The notes: generated by a model from the letters alone, not told the origin. A stretch of 32,483 bases of DNA from Allobrachymonas sp. (GCA_030529505.1 JAUMWT010000026.1:1-32483); one strand, 5' to 3'. Numbered from the stretch's first letter, positions 7,637-15,618 are shown. Made by a program: numbers and translations.

Positions 7637-8067
7637 GTTTGGGTTTCGTTCAGTTTGAGGGTGTTTGAAAGAGGGGTAGATGATGCGTGTGGGCCTTGCA
7701 TCAGCCGTTGGACGATGGCGGCCGTGGTGGGTTTGAGCAAAGCGGGCGCATCGTTTCTGTAGCGGAACCAGAGGTACTCGCCTTCACGGTCTTGCAGGAT
7801 GACGATCAGTTCATAAACCAAATCTTTCCGGAGGGTGAAATTTTCCTGTTCCCAGATTTTGCGAGAACCGTCCAATTGCAGCGATTCGTGAAAGCACTCT
7901 TTGTAGAGCCGATTCAACTCTGCTTCGGCCAGGGGGCGGTGCGTTTCGTGAATCGTTTGTTTTTGCCGGGCCATGGCAGATGGGCACAGGGGCCATAGAA
8001 ACACCAGCACCATCAGGGCGGACAGCGGCAAGAAGGTCAGCAGATCCAGCCAAAAAGAAAGTGTCAT
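7618..8067 (-). CDS. small protein with one N-terminal membrane segment, unknown function
   Basis: I do not recognise this 149-residue protein. It opens with a hydrophobic stretch (LSFWLDLLTFLPLSALMVLVFLWPL) that would be one membrane anchor. A charged region follows, containing AEAELNRLYKECFHESLQLDGSRKIWEQ and LVYELIVILQDREGEYLWFRYRNDAP. Its 3' end overlaps the hom start by 19 bases, and it lies 69 bases downstream of the aminotransferase gene, so it sits inside an alaA-hom operon. No clear ribosome site is seen at ATG 8067; an upstream TTG at 8115 is possible. The coding call rests on length, coherent composition and overlap with hom. Confidence 0.6.
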   Translation of the reverse strand: MTLSFWLDLLTFLPLSALMVLVFLWPLCPSAMARQKQTIHETHRPLAEAELNRLYKECFHESLQLDGSRKIWEQENFTLRKDLVYELIVILQDREGEYLWFRYRNDAPALLKPTTAAIVQRLMQGPHASSTPLSNTLKLNETQTWNLSK

Positions 8068-8136
8068 GCGATGAGTGGGTGCCGTGTGGCTTGTGGGGTG
8101 GGGCAAGTAGGGCAAAGCCTGGGCTGCCTGCAGGAT

Positions 8137-9366
8137 TCAATCGGTTCCATGCTTTTTGCGCCATTGCGCCAGAAATTCTGCCAGGCGGCAGATGGCTTCG
8201 CGCAGCTCGTCTTCGTGCGGCAAGAAGACGATGCGAAAGTGCTGGTTGTCGGGGTAGTTGAAGCCCGAGCCTTGCACCAGCATCACGCGCGTGGCGCGCA
8301 GCACGTCCAGAAAGAACTGGCGGTCGTCTTCAATGGGGTAGATGGCGGGGTCCAGCCGCGGGAACATGTACAAGGCGGCCTGCGGCTTCACGCAGCTCAC
8401 GCCCGGAATCGCGGTGATCAGCTCGTAGGCCAAATCGCGCTGGCGGCGCAGGCGCCCGCCTTCGCAGATCAATTCGTTGATGCTTTGGTAGCCGCCCAGA
8501 GCCGTTTGCACGGCCCATTGGCCTGGCACATTGGCGCACAGGCGCATATTGGCGAGCATGTCCAACCCTTCGATGTAGTCGCGCGCAGGCTCCTTGTTGC
8601 CCGATACCACCATCCAGCCTGCGCGGTAGCCGCAGGAGCGGTAGGCCTTGGAAAGCGAATTGAAGGTGAGCGTGAGCACATCGGTGGAAAGCGAAGCCAG
8701 CGCCGTGTGGCTTAGGCCGTCGTACAGCACCTTGTCGTACACCTCGTCGGCCAGCACGATCAGCTCGTGCTCGCGCGCCAGATCGACAATGGCCTGAAGC
8801 AGTTCATCGCTGTACAGCGCGCCCGTGGGGTTGTTGGGGTTGATGACGACAATGCCCTTGGTGCGCGGCGTGATCTTGCTGCGAATGTCTTGCAGATCGG
8901 GCATCCAGCCGTTGGCTTCGTCGCACAAATAGTGCACGGGCGTACCGCCCGAAAGCGAGGTGGCCGCCGTCCACAGCGGGTAATCGGGCGCGGGCAGCAG
9001 CAGTTCGTCACCTTCGTCCAGCAAGGCGTTGAGCGCCATCACGATCAGGTCGCTGGCGCCATTGCCCAGATAGATGTCATCCAGCGTCACGCCTTTGATG
9101 CCCTGCTGCTGGGTGTAGTGCATCACCGCCTTGCGCGCGGCGAAAATGCCCTTGCTGTCAGAGTAACCCGCCGAATTGGGCAGGTTGCGGATCATGTCTT
9201 GCTGGATTTCTTCGGGCGCATCAAAGCCGAAGGGGGCCAGGTTGCCGATGTTGAGCTTGATGATCTTTTGCCCTTCTTCTTCCATCTGGCGCGCGGCGTC
9301 CATGATCGGGCCACGGATGTCGTACAGCACGTTATCCAGCTTGCTTGATTTGCGGGTCAGTTTCAC
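8137..9366 (-). CDS. alaA: AlaA-type PLP-dependent alanine/glutamate aminotransferase
   Basis: The protein closely follows E. coli AlaA (YfbQ) along its length: KSSKLDNVLYDIRGPI at the start, KLNIGNLAPFGFDAPEEI, DDIYLGNGASDLIVMALNALL, APDYPLWTAATSLSGG, VVINPNNPTGALYS and SLSKAYRSCGYRAGWMV, in which the Lys binds pyridoxal phosphate. AlaA makes alanine from pyruvate and glutamate. GTG 9366 is preferred because it is preceded by GGAG at a good distance and gives a family-like N-terminus; a TTG at 9387 would add seven residues. It is the first gene of the aminotransferase, small protein, hom run and is divergent from the Mth938-like gene. Confidence 0.92.
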   Translation of the reverse strand: MKLTRKSSKLDNVLYDIRGPIMDAARQMEEEGQKIIKLNIGNLAPFGFDAPEEIQQDMIRNLPNSAGYSDSKGIFAARKAVMHYTQQQGIKGVTLDDIYLGNGASDLIVMALNALLDEGDELLLPAPDYPLWTAATSLSGGTPVHYLCDEANGWMPDLQDIRSKITPRTKGIVVINPNNPTGALYSDELLQAIVDLAREHELIVLADEVYDKVLYDGLSHTALASLSTDVLTLTFNSLSKAYRSCGYRAGWMVVSGNKEPARDYIEGLDMLANMRLCANVPGQWAVQTALGGYQSINELICEGGRLRRQRDLAYELITAIPGVSCVKPQAALYMFPRLDPAIYPIEDDRQFFLDVLRATRVMLVQGSGFNYPDNQHFRIVFLPHEDELREAICRLAEFLAQWRKKHGTD

Positions 9367-9444
9367 CGTGGGCTCCAGATAAGGCAAAGGTGCAAAGCAT
9401 ACAATCTTTAACCATATTTATTCCCGCTAACGCACTGATTTTTC

Positions 9445-9852
9445 ATGCAATTCGATGCCGAACCGCCCTTTGCCCACGCCATCACCGGCCACGGTGCCGA
9501 GGGCATTGCCATTGCAGGCCAGTGGCACCGCCACAGCCTGCTGGTGGGGGCTGATGGCTTGCTGTTGCCTTGGCCTGTGCAGCAGATGAATCAGCAGACG
9601 GACGGGGCTTTGAGGGCGTTAAGCGAGGCCGATCTGGCCCCTGTGCTTGCCCAGGCACAAGAGCGTGCCTACGAACTGCTGATTGTGGGCACCGGCCAGC
9701 GCCAAAACTTTTTGCCGTTGGCCTTGCTGCGGCCTTTCATGCAGCACGGCCTGCCCGTGGAATGCATGAGCACGCCTGCGGCCTGCCGCACCTACAACAT
9801 CGTGGCGGCAGAAGGCCGCCGGGTGCTGGCGGCCTTGCGGATTGACGCTTGA
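9445..9852 (+). CDS. Mth938-like domain protein (DUF498)
   Basis: This 135-residue protein has the short alpha/beta Mth938 fold. Typical parts are the opening FDAEPPFAHAITGHGAEGIAIAGQWHRHSLLV, the middle YELLIVGTGQRQNFLP, and the end GLPVECMSTPAACRTYNIVAAEGRRVLAAL. Relatives include the mitochondrial complex I assembly factor NDUFAF3, but the bacterial role is not established. It is divergent from alaA with about 80 bases between starts. Confidence 0.88.
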   Translation: MQFDAEPPFAHAITGHGAEGIAIAGQWHRHSLLVGADGLLLPWPVQQMNQQTDGALRALSEADLAPVLAQAQERAYELLIVGTGQRQNFLPLALLRPFMQHGLPVECMSTPAACRTYNIVAAEGRRVLAALRIDA

Positions 9853-10032
9853 GCGGGGGTCGCCTGTTGCCTCTTTTGCCTGTTCCTCCTTTTGACAGGC
9901 GCTGGTCGGCGCGATGGGGCGGCCAGTTGGCGTTGCACAGCTATCCTTTCAAGCGGCAGAGCACAAATCTATGGTTCTTTTGATCTAAAAATGACGAAGC
10001 GCTCTGCGCTTATGAGCGAAATGGTTATAAGG

Positions 10033-10064
10033 TAAAATACTGCAGTTTTTGCATGCACATGCAA
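10033..10064 (+). promoter_or_regulatory. candidate bcp promoter with an adjacent inverted repeat
   Basis: TAAAAT at 10033-10038 is a plausible -10 box; the matching -35 (TTATGA, 10010-10015) is poor. Just downstream, TTGCAT (10049-10054) and ATGCAA (10059-10064) form a perfect 6-bp inverted repeat, close to the expected transcription start. A second small palindrome, AGCGC-TCT-GCGCT, lies at 9998-10010. The regulator is not known. Confidence 0.4.
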
Positions 10065-10108
10065 GGCAAGCTCTTCATTCAGCAATACGGAAGTCAGAGA
10101 ACATCACC

Positions 10109-10600
10109 ATGGCGCTAGTTGTAGACAAATTGATCCCAGAATTCGAAGCAGAAGCCACCGGCGGTATCAAGGTCAGCAACACCACGCACCTGGGCGAAAT
10201 GCTTGTTCTGTTCTTCTACCCCAAAGACAACACGCCCGGCTGCAGCACCGAGGCGCTGGAGTTTCGCGACAAGTACAAGGACTTCGTCAAGGCCGGCGCC
10301 GTGGTCTATGGTGTTTCGCGCGACAACATGGCCTCGCACGACGCCTTCAAGGAAAAACTGGGCCTGCCTTACGAGCTGATTGCCGACACCGAAGAAAAAA
10401 TGTGCCACATGTTCGGCGTGGTTAAAAACAAGATCATGTACGGCAAAAAGGTCAAGGGCATCTCGCGCAGCACCTTCCTGGTTGGCCCCGATGGCGTGCT
10501 GCGCAAGGAGTGGCGCGGCGTCAAGGTCGAAAACCACGTGTCCGACGTGCTCAAGGCCGTCAAGGCGCTCAAGAAGGCCAGCGCGGCAGAAGGCAAATAA
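10109..10600 (+). CDS. bcp: thioredoxin-dependent thiol peroxidase (Bcp/PrxQ family)
   Basis: This 163-residue peroxiredoxin has FFYPKDNTPGCSTEALEFRD with the peroxidatic Cys45. The usual second Cys of the E. coli type, five residues later, is replaced by Leu50. Cys99 in EEKMCHMFGV is the remaining candidate for a resolving Cys. ISRSTFLVGPDGVLRKEWRGVKVENH is the conserved C-terminal region. The enzyme reduces peroxides in the cytoplasm. ATG 10109 gives the family N-terminus MALVVDKLIPEF. It is followed by a strong terminator, so it is probably monocistronic. Confidence 0.93.
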   Translation: MALVVDKLIPEFEAEATGGIKVSNTTHLGEMLVLFFYPKDNTPGCSTEALEFRDKYKDFVKAGAVVYGVSRDNMASHDAFKEKLGLPYELIADTEEKMCHMFGVVKNKIMYGKKVKGISRSTFLVGPDGVLRKEWRGVKVENHVSDVLKAVKALKKASAAEGK

Positions 10601-10642
10601 GCGGCTTTCGATTCAGGCAGGGCTTCAAGCAAGCTTCATGAA

Positions 10643-10679
10643 AAACGGCAGAGGTTTTTTCCTCTGCCGTTTGTTTTTT
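10643..10679 (+). terminator. intrinsic terminator after bcp
   Basis: AAACGGCAGAGG (10643-10654) pairs perfectly with CCTCTGCCGTTT (10661-10672), with a T-rich loop and a following run TTGTTTTTT. Confidence 0.92.
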
Positions 10680-10887
10680 GATGCCTGTGATGGCGATAGG
10701 GCGTCCAGACTGGCTGGTGGATGCAGGGCGCTGGGTGTGGGGGCAAGGGTGGCATGCGGTACTTCGGCACACGCCGCAGAAAAAACGCGGAAGTCACGCA
10801 AAGGGCACTGAATTTTCAAAGAAGGCACGGCATTGCTTCATCAAGAACGGCTGCTCCCGTGCCTCATTTGTTTGCCATGCTGTGATT

Positions 10888-10988
10888 GTTCACCACATCA
10901 CGCAGAGATATCAAAAGAACTCTGCGCCTCTGCGGTGAAAACGACTTGAAAAACTTCTGCGGCTTTGGCGAAATCTCTGCGTCTTCTG
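10888..10988. repeat. cluster of CGCAGAG/CTCTGCG motifs in a gene-free stretch
   Basis: The 380 bases between the bcp terminator and leuA contain no convincing gene. ACGCAGAGATATC, CTCTGCGCCTCTGCGG, TTCTGCGGC and CTCTGCGTCTTCTG occur within 100 bases, in both orientations, so part of it can fold back. Some lie a helical turn or less apart. Its nature is unknown. Confidence 0.45.
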
Positions 10989-11017
10989 TGTCCTGATTCA
11001 AACCTTGTCATGTTCGA

Positions 11018-11052
11018 GCGCCTCGCGTTGAGGTCGTGAACAGGTTCTTGGG
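11018..11052 (+). mobile_element. end fragment of the MITE-like element
   Basis: The sequence CGCCTCGCGTTGAGGTCGTG followed by AACAGGTTCTTGG matches the last 29 bases of the copy at 29814-29981 with one mismatch. The rest of the element is missing. It lies ten bases downstream of the leuA stop codon. Confidence 0.75.
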
Positions 11053-11062
11053 GTGCCTGCGC

Positions 11063-12613
11063 TCAAATCGTCATCATGCCCTGGGCCGGTGCGCGCAGAT
11101 CGCGCGTTTGCAGCTTGTTGAGCGCGTTCAAATAAGCCTTGGCCGATGCCACGATGATGTCGGGATCGGCGCCCACACCGTTGACGATGCGCCCGCCCAG
11201 TTGCAGGCGCACGCTGACTTCGCCCTGCGCATCGGTCGAGCCGCTGATGGCGTTGACCGAGTACAGCACCATTTCGGCTCCGCTGTTGACGTGCGCTTCA
11301 ATCGCCTTGAATGAGGCGTCCACCGGGCCGTTGCCGTCGCACTGGCTGCGCACCTCTTGCCCGTCCACCGTGAAAGTGAGCGTGGCTTGCGGGCGCTGGC
11401 CCGTTTCGCTGTGCTGGGCCAGGGCAAGGAAGCCGTATTTTTCCTTCTCGGGCGTGACGCTTTCGTCGCTCATCAGGGCGATGATGTCTTCATCGAAAAT
11501 TTCGCTCTTGCGGTCGGCCAGGTCTTTGAACAAGGCAAAGGCGGCGTTGAGCTCGGCGTCGGTGTCGGGCAGCAAGCCCAATTCTTCCAGGCGCTGCTTG
11601 AAAGCGTTGCGGCCCGAAAGTTTGCCCAGCACGATCTTGTTGGCGCTCCAGCCCACGTCTTCGGCGCGCATGATCTCGTAGGTGTCGCGCGCCTTGAGCA
11701 CGCCGTCCTGATGGATGCCGCTGGCGTGCGCAAAGGCGTTGGCGCCCACGATGGCCTTGTTGGGCTGCACGACGAAGCCCGTGATCTGGCTGACCATGCG
11801 GCTGGTGGCCACGATGTGCTGAATGTCGATGCCCACGTCCAGATTGAAATAGTCTTTGCGGGTTTTGAGCGCCATCGCCACTTCTTCGAGCGAGCAGTTG
11901 CCCGCACGCTCGCCCAGGCCGTTGATGGTGCACTCGATCTGGCGCGCGCCGCCAATCGTGACGCCAGCCAGCGAGTTGGCCACGGCCATGCCCAGGTCGT
12001 TGTGGCAGTGCACGCTCCAGATGGCTTTGTCGCTGTTGGGGATTTTTTCGCGCAGGGTTTTGATGAAGTGGCCATACAGCTCGGGCACGGCATAGCCCAC
12101 CGTGTCGGGGATGTTGAGCGTGGTCGCGCCTTCATCAATCACGGCTTCGAGCACGCGGCAGAGGAAGTCGATTTCGCTGCGGTAGCCATCCTCGGGGCTG
12201 AACTCCACGTCGGCGCACAGGCCGCGCGCCTGGCGCACGGCCGCTTTGGCCTGCTCCAGCACCTGCTCGGGCGACATGCGCAATTTCTTTTCCATGTGCA
12301 GCGGGCTGGTGGCGATGAAGGTGTGGATGCGGCCGCGTGCGGCGTTCTTCAAAGCCTCGCCCGCACGGGCAATGTCGCGCTCGTTGGCGCGCGCCAGCGA
12401 GCAGACCGAAGCCTCCTTGATCGTGTTGGCAATGGCTTGTACGCATTCGAAGTCGCCGTTGGAACTGGCGGCAAAACCGGCTTCGATTACGTCCACCTTC
12501 AGGCGCTCCAACTGGCGGGCGATGCGGATTTTTTCATCGCGCGTCATGCTCGCGCCGGGCGACTGTTCGCCGTCGCGCAAGGTGGTGTCGAAAATGATGA
12601 TTTTGTCGCTCAT
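11063..12613 (-). CDS. leuA: 2-isopropylmalate synthase
   Basis: This 516-residue enzyme condenses acetyl-CoA with 2-ketoisovalerate, the first committed step of leucine synthesis. The N-terminal TIM barrel begins [19 protein letters not shown] and includes [13 protein letters not shown] (metal-binding HxH) and [24 protein letters not shown] follows in the linker. The C-terminal LeuA regulatory domain (about residues 390-510) is present and is the family's leucine feedback site. The ATG has a strong ribosome site (AGGAGG). Upstream lies a leader peptide and terminator arranged as a leucine attenuator. No other leu gene is adjacent, and remnants of the small repeat element lie on both sides. 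Confidence 0.97.
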   Translation of the reverse strand: MSDKIIIFDTTLRDGEQSPGASMTRDEKIRIARQLERLKVDVIEAGFAASSNGDFECVQAIANTIKEASVCSLARANERDIARAGEALKNAARGRIHTFIATSPLHMEKKLRMSPEQVLEQAKAAVRQARGLCADVEFSPEDGYRSEIDFLCRVLEAVIDEGATTLNIPDTVGYAVPELYGHFIKTLREKIPNSDKAIWSVHCHNDLGMAVANSLAGVTIGGARQIECTINGLGERAGNCSLEEVAMALKTRKDYFNLDVGIDIQHIVATSRMVSQITGFVVQPNKAIVGANAFAHASGIHQDGVLKARDTYEIMRAEDVGWSANKIVLGKLSGRNAFKQRLEELGLLPDTDAELNAAFALFKDLADRKSEIFDEDIIALMSDESVTPEKEKYGFLALAQHSETGQRPQATLTFTVDGQEVRSQCDGNGPVDASFKAIEAHVNSGAEMVLYSVNAISGSTDAQGEVSVRLQLGGRIVNGVGADPDIIVASAKAYLNALNKLQTRDLRAPAQGMMTI

Positions 12614-12670
12614 GATGGTTTCCTCCTTGATTCATCAGGATTTGCCGCTGCCGCCTGCCGAAAAGCCAAC

Positions 12671-12703
12671 AAAAAAGCCCGCTGCAGGAGTGCAAACGGG
12701 CTT
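12671..12703 (-). terminator. leuA attenuator terminator
   Basis: On the minus strand AAGCCCG (12703-12697) pairs with CGGGCTT (in CAGCGGGCTTTTTT, 12684-12671), followed by a U-run. It lies 58 bases upstream of the leuA start and 33 bases after the leader peptide stop. The upstream arm GCCCGTT (12701-12695) can instead pair perfectly with AACGGGC (12750-12744), which would prevent the terminator. Confidence 0.88.
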
Positions 12704-12735
12704 GGATGCATGAAAAAGGTTTTTTGCGCGCGCTA

Positions 12736-12789
12736 TCAACCCCGCCCGTTGGACGTGTGGCCTAGTAGGTTCAGGGCAAGCGTTTGCAT
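12736..12789 (-). CDS. leucine attenuation leader peptide
   Basis: A 17-codon frame encodes MQTLALNLLGHTSNGRG. Four of residues 4-9 are leucine, read by CTT, CTG, CTA and CTA; paired CTA codons are unusual in this GC-rich sequence. Its end overlaps the strand AACGGGC (12750-12744) that can form an antiterminator. By analogy with known Leu attenuators, ribosome stalling at the Leu codons when charged tRNA-Leu is scarce would favour the antiterminator and leuA expression. No Shine-Dalgarno sequence precedes the ATG. Confidence 0.85.
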   Translation of the reverse strand: MQTLALNLLGHTSNGRG

Positions 12790-12796
12790 GGCGCGC

Positions 12797-12804
12797 AATT
12801 TAGC
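12797..12804 (-). promoter_or_regulatory. candidate extended -10 box of leuA leader
   Basis: On the minus strand TGCTAAATT has an extended -10 form and ends seven bases before the leader ATG, so the transcript could start at or near the ATG. No good -35 box is seen. Confidence 0.4.
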
Positions 12805-13059
12805 ACAAAAAAATCAGGGGATGAGGGAGGTTTTTGCCTGCCAACAAAAAATTTTGCCAGCCGGAGTGCTGCCTTGCTACCGGACCGTGTGCGGACCTGG
12901 GGTGCATGGCTTTTTGACGCAAATGAGGGGCTTTGAGCAAGGCGCTGTTGGCTCGATAGGGCAGGGCGGCTGTTGGCCCTTGCCGAATGGGCGTTTGCTT
13001 GCAGCACACCCAAAGTTTTTTGAATGAGGCGCCAGCAAAAAAGCGATGCGGCAAGGAGC

Positions 13060-13196
13060 GAGGGGGCGTTCTGCGGCGTTGCCAATCTTGTTCATAGCAC
13101 AGGCCATGCACTTCGCTCATGTATTCGATGTGCGCCTCGCATCCCATCTGGTTCCTTGTCCATGCGCATCACGATGAGATGGCGAACAGCTTCTGA
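13060..13196 (+). mobile_element. degenerate copy of the MITE-like element
   Basis: The segment reads GGCGTT...GCCAATCTTGTTCATAGCAC, AGGCCATGCACTTCGCTCAT, TGCGCCTCGCATCCCATCTGG and ends ATGGCGAACAGCTTCTGA. These follow the order of the intact element, with many changes. It shares CAGGCCATGCACTTCG with the copy at 28145-28337, marking an older subfamily. It fills most of the gene-free stretch between the leuA leader and rsmB; I see nothing else there. Confidence 0.65.
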
Positions 13197-13262
13197 AGCG
13201 GCTGGCGGCTTGCTGCTTCGCTTGATTCAATGGATGCGATGGATGGGCGGCAGGCTTTCATG

Positions 13263-14576
13263 TCATGGCTTCTTTTGCCAAACGGCGGCAAAGAAACCGT
13301 CGGTGCCGTGCAGATGCGGCCACAGGCGCAGGTATTGGCCAGCGGGCGCATCGGCCGTTGCCTGAAGCGGCGCGCAAAGCTCGGCCGCGTGGGCGACCTT
13401 GAGGCTGTGCAGCAATTGCGCCGCATTCAGCGGGGTGAAGGTGGCTTTTTGCTCGGCGCTGAAGGCTTGGGCAATGGCCTCGTTTTCTTCTGCCAGCAAG
13501 CTGCAGGTGGCATAAACCAGGCGCCCGCCGGGCTTGAGCAGGCGTGCCGCACTGCGCAAGATGGCGGCCTGCGTTTGGGAAAAGGCGGCAATGGCTTTCG
13601 GGCTTTGCCGCCATTTGGCATCGGGCTTGCGCCGCAGGGTGCCCAGGCCGGAGCAGGGCGCATCCACCAGCACGCGGCCGGCCTTGCCCGCCAGGCGTTG
13701 CAGGCGCGGGTCGGCCTCGTCGTTGATGGCCATGAGGTACACATTGCCCAAGCCGCTGCGGGCCAGGCGGGGCTTGAGTTGTTCGAGCCGATGCGCCGAC
13801 ACATCCAGCGCATACAGGCGGCCGGTGTTGCGCATGGCCGCGCCCAGCGCCAGGGTTTTGCCGCCCGCACCCGCGCAAAAGTCCACCACGATCTCGTTGC
13901 GCTTGGCATCCAGCAACAGCGCAAGCAGTTGCGAGCCTTCGTCTTGCACCTCGATCTGCCCTTGGCGGTAGGCATCCAGCTGGCCGATGTGGAGCTTGCC
14001 CTGCAGGCGGATGCCCCAGGGGGAATGGGGCGTGGCGCTGGCTGCAATGCCTTGTTGCGCCAAGGCTTTGAGCACGGCGTTGCGCTTGGCGGCCAAAGTG
14101 TTCACGCGCAAGTCCAGCGGGGCGGTTTGCAGCAAGGCGGCTGCCGCAGCGTTGAATTGGCTGCCCAGCTGCGCTTGCAGCTTGTCGGCCAGCCAGTCGG
14201 GCAGGTTGTGGGCGATGTCGGGGGCGCTTGTGGCCTGTTGGCAAGAGCTTGGCCATTGCGCCTCTGCGGGCGAAAGGACGGCTTGCAGGGTTTGCGCGTC
14301 GTCAGCAAAGGCGAGCAGGGCCAGGCGGCGTGCCAAAGTGCTGCTGCCGTTGGCTGTCTTGCTGGATGTTTGTTCGGCTGCCAGCGCCTGCGCTTCCAAT
14401 TCGCGCTTGCGGCGCAAAATGGCGTAAACTGTGTCGCTGACGATGGCGCGATCGCGCGGCCCCAGACTGCGCTGTTCGCGAAAATAACGGGCCACCACTT
14501 GGTCGGCCGGGTGCTCGAAGCGCAGCAATTGTGCGGTCAAGGCCGCGCAGTGCTCTAATAAATCCTTGGCTTGCAT
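13263..14576 (-). CDS. rsmB: 16S rRNA m5C methyltransferase, RsmB/NOL1/NOP2/Sun family
   Basis: The protein of about 437 residues has an N-terminal NusB-like RNA-binding part (LLRFEHPADQVVARYFREQRSLGPRDR...) and a Rossmann methyltransferase. VVDFCAGAGGKTLALG is the SAM-binding motif, DAPCSGLGTLRRKPDAKW holds the motif IV Cys, and YATCSLLAEENE holds the catalytic Cys of motif VI. RsmB methylates a cytosine in 16S rRNA (C967 in E. coli); the assignment within the family is by similarity. The start is either ATG 14576, used here, or ATG 14594. A much longer frame to 15347 overlaps cutA and is not credible. Confidence 0.88.
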   Translation of the reverse strand: MQAKDLLEHCAALTAQLLRFEHPADQVVARYFREQRSLGPRDRAIVSDTVYAILRRKRELEAQALAAEQTSSKTANGSSTLARRLALLAFADDAQTLQAVLSPAEAQWPSSCQQATSAPDIAHNLPDWLADKLQAQLGSQFNAAAAALLQTAPLDLRVNTLAAKRNAVLKALAQQGIAASATPHSPWGIRLQGKLHIGQLDAYRQGQIEVQDEGSQLLALLLDAKRNEIVVDFCAGAGGKTLALGAAMRNTGRLYALDVSAHRLEQLKPRLARSGLGNVYLMAINDEADPRLQRLAGKAGRVLVDAPCSGLGTLRRKPDAKWRQSPKAIAAFSQTQAAILRSAARLLKPGGRLVYATCSLLAEENEAIAQAFSAEQKATFTPLNAAQLLHSLKVAHAAELCAPLQATADAPAGQYLRLWPHLHGTDGFFAAVWQKKP

Positions 14577-14750
14577 GGGGCGGTATTGTCCCATTTGCTC
14601 CGTTGGCCGCTTGATTTCGAGCAAGTTCGGGCTGGCTTGGGCAGCGAACTCGGCCATGTTTGCGGGAACTGAATCAGTTTGAAAGAAAGGCGCAGCCGCA
14701 ATCGGCGGGCAGAAGGGCTGCCTGCGCCATGCCATAGAGAAGGAGTTGCC

Positions 14751-15110
14751 ATGCCAGAAACGAAGCAATCGACCGAACTGCTGCTGCTCGTCACCACGGT
14801 GGACGATGAAGTGCAAGCCAGAAACATGGCGCGCAGCGTGGTGGAGCAGGGCCTGGCCGCCTGCGTGCAGATTGCGCGTATCGACAGCGTTTACCGCTGG
14901 GAAGGCGTTGTGCAAGAGGCGGCTGAATGGCAGCTTTCTTGCAAAGTGGCGCCTGCGCATGCCCAAATCCTGTGGCAGGCCTTGCTGGCCATGCATCCCT
15001 ATGAGGTGCCCATGCTGTATGCGCTGCCTGTTGCGCAGGTGCATCAAGCGTATGCGCAGTGGGTGGCAATGAGTGGCGCAGGCGAGGCAACAAGCGGCCC
15101 TGTCAGGTGA
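14751..15110 (+). CDS. cutA: divalent-cation tolerance protein CutA
   Basis: This 119-residue protein has the ferredoxin-like CutA1 fold: LLLLVTTVDDEVQARNMARSVVEQGLAACVQI, then SVYRWEGVVQEAAEWQLSCKV, and LLAMHPYEVPMLYALPV, where HPYEVP is the family signature. CutA forms very stable trimers and has been linked to copper tolerance, though its mechanism is debated. ATG 14751 is preceded by AGAAGGAG. It is divergent from rsmB and lies 130 bases upstream of rpsP. Confidence 0.93.
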   Translation: MPETKQSTELLLLVTTVDDEVQARNMARSVVEQGLAACVQIARIDSVYRWEGVVQEAAEWQLSCKVAPAHAQILWQALLAMHPYEVPMLYALPVAQVHQAYAQWVAMSGAGEATSGPVR

Positions 15111-15125
15111 AATGGGCCGCAAGTG

Positions 15126-15154
15126 TGCACGGCGCTTGTGCTTATACGTATAAT
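15126..15154 (+). promoter_or_regulatory. candidate promoter of rpsP operon
   Basis: TATAAT at 15149-15154 is a perfect -10 box, inside the palindrome TATACGTATA. The -35 region (TGTGCAC) is a poor match. The expected start would leave a leader of about 80 bases before rpsP. Confidence 0.55.
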
Positions 15155-15240
15155 CCAGCGCTACTCCAGTGTGTCGCTGGCCGGGTGGCCAGTCGCGTGT
15201 CTCGAACGCTGGTGAACTTTTCCACCCGAAGGATTGCAAC

Positions 15241-15501
15241 ATGGTCGTGATTCGACTCTCTCGCGGCGGCTCCAAGGGCCGTCCGTTTTTCAATGTGGTT
15301 GTAGCTGACAAGCGCGTGCGCCGCGATGGCCGCTTCATCGAACGCATCGGTTTCTACAACCCCGGTGCAGCTGCCACTGAAGAAGGCTTGCGCATTGCGC
15401 AAGACCGTCTGACTTACTGGACGGGCGTGGGCGCGCAGGTGTCTCCTACCGTCGAGCGCTTGGTCAAACAGCTCAAGAAAAAGGCCAAGGCCGCTGCTTG
15501 A
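15241..15501 (+). CDS. rpsP: 30S ribosomal protein S16
   Basis: The 86-residue product reads [41 protein letters not shown] and ends in a Lys/Ala-rich tail, as expected for S16. It binds 16S rRNA and is needed for small-subunit assembly. A ribosome site (GAAGGA) precedes the ATG. It heads the conserved rpsP-rimM-trmD order, and a strong terminator separates it from rimM. Confidence 0.98.
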   Translation: MVVIRLSRGGSKGRPFFNVVVADKRVRRDGRFIERIGFYNPGAAATEEGLRIAQDRLTYWTGVGAQVSPTVERLVKQLKKKAKAAA

Positions 15502-15526
15502 TGGCTGCCTGATGCCGATTCGTTTG

Positions 15527-15559
15527 CAAGGCCCGGTTCGTTGCCGGGCCTTGTTTTTT
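15527..15559 (+). terminator. intrinsic terminator between rpsP and rimM
   Basis: CAAGGCCCGG (15527-15536) pairs perfectly with CCGGGCCTTG (15544-15553), followed by TTTTTT. It would end many rpsP transcripts before rimM. Confidence 0.9.
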
Positions 15560-15618
15560 GCTGGACCGTGGCCAGTTGGCTGTGCTTGCATCCCCCATCC
15601 CGTTTTCTTTTCACGACC

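Noticed and set aside
5942-7762. A 606-residue frame on the plus strand.
   Set aside because: It lies antisense to hom and part of the Dyp peroxidase gene and is a shadow of their codon bias; similar long shadows lie opposite leuA and the glnS region.
10678-10938. Short frame after the bcp terminator.
   Set aside because: Composition is unlike the neighbours, and it includes the CGCAGAG repeat stretch.
13263-15347. N-terminal extension of the RsmB frame to 694 residues.
   Set aside because: The extension covers cutA on the other strand and has no methyltransferase-like content; the family starts near 14576.
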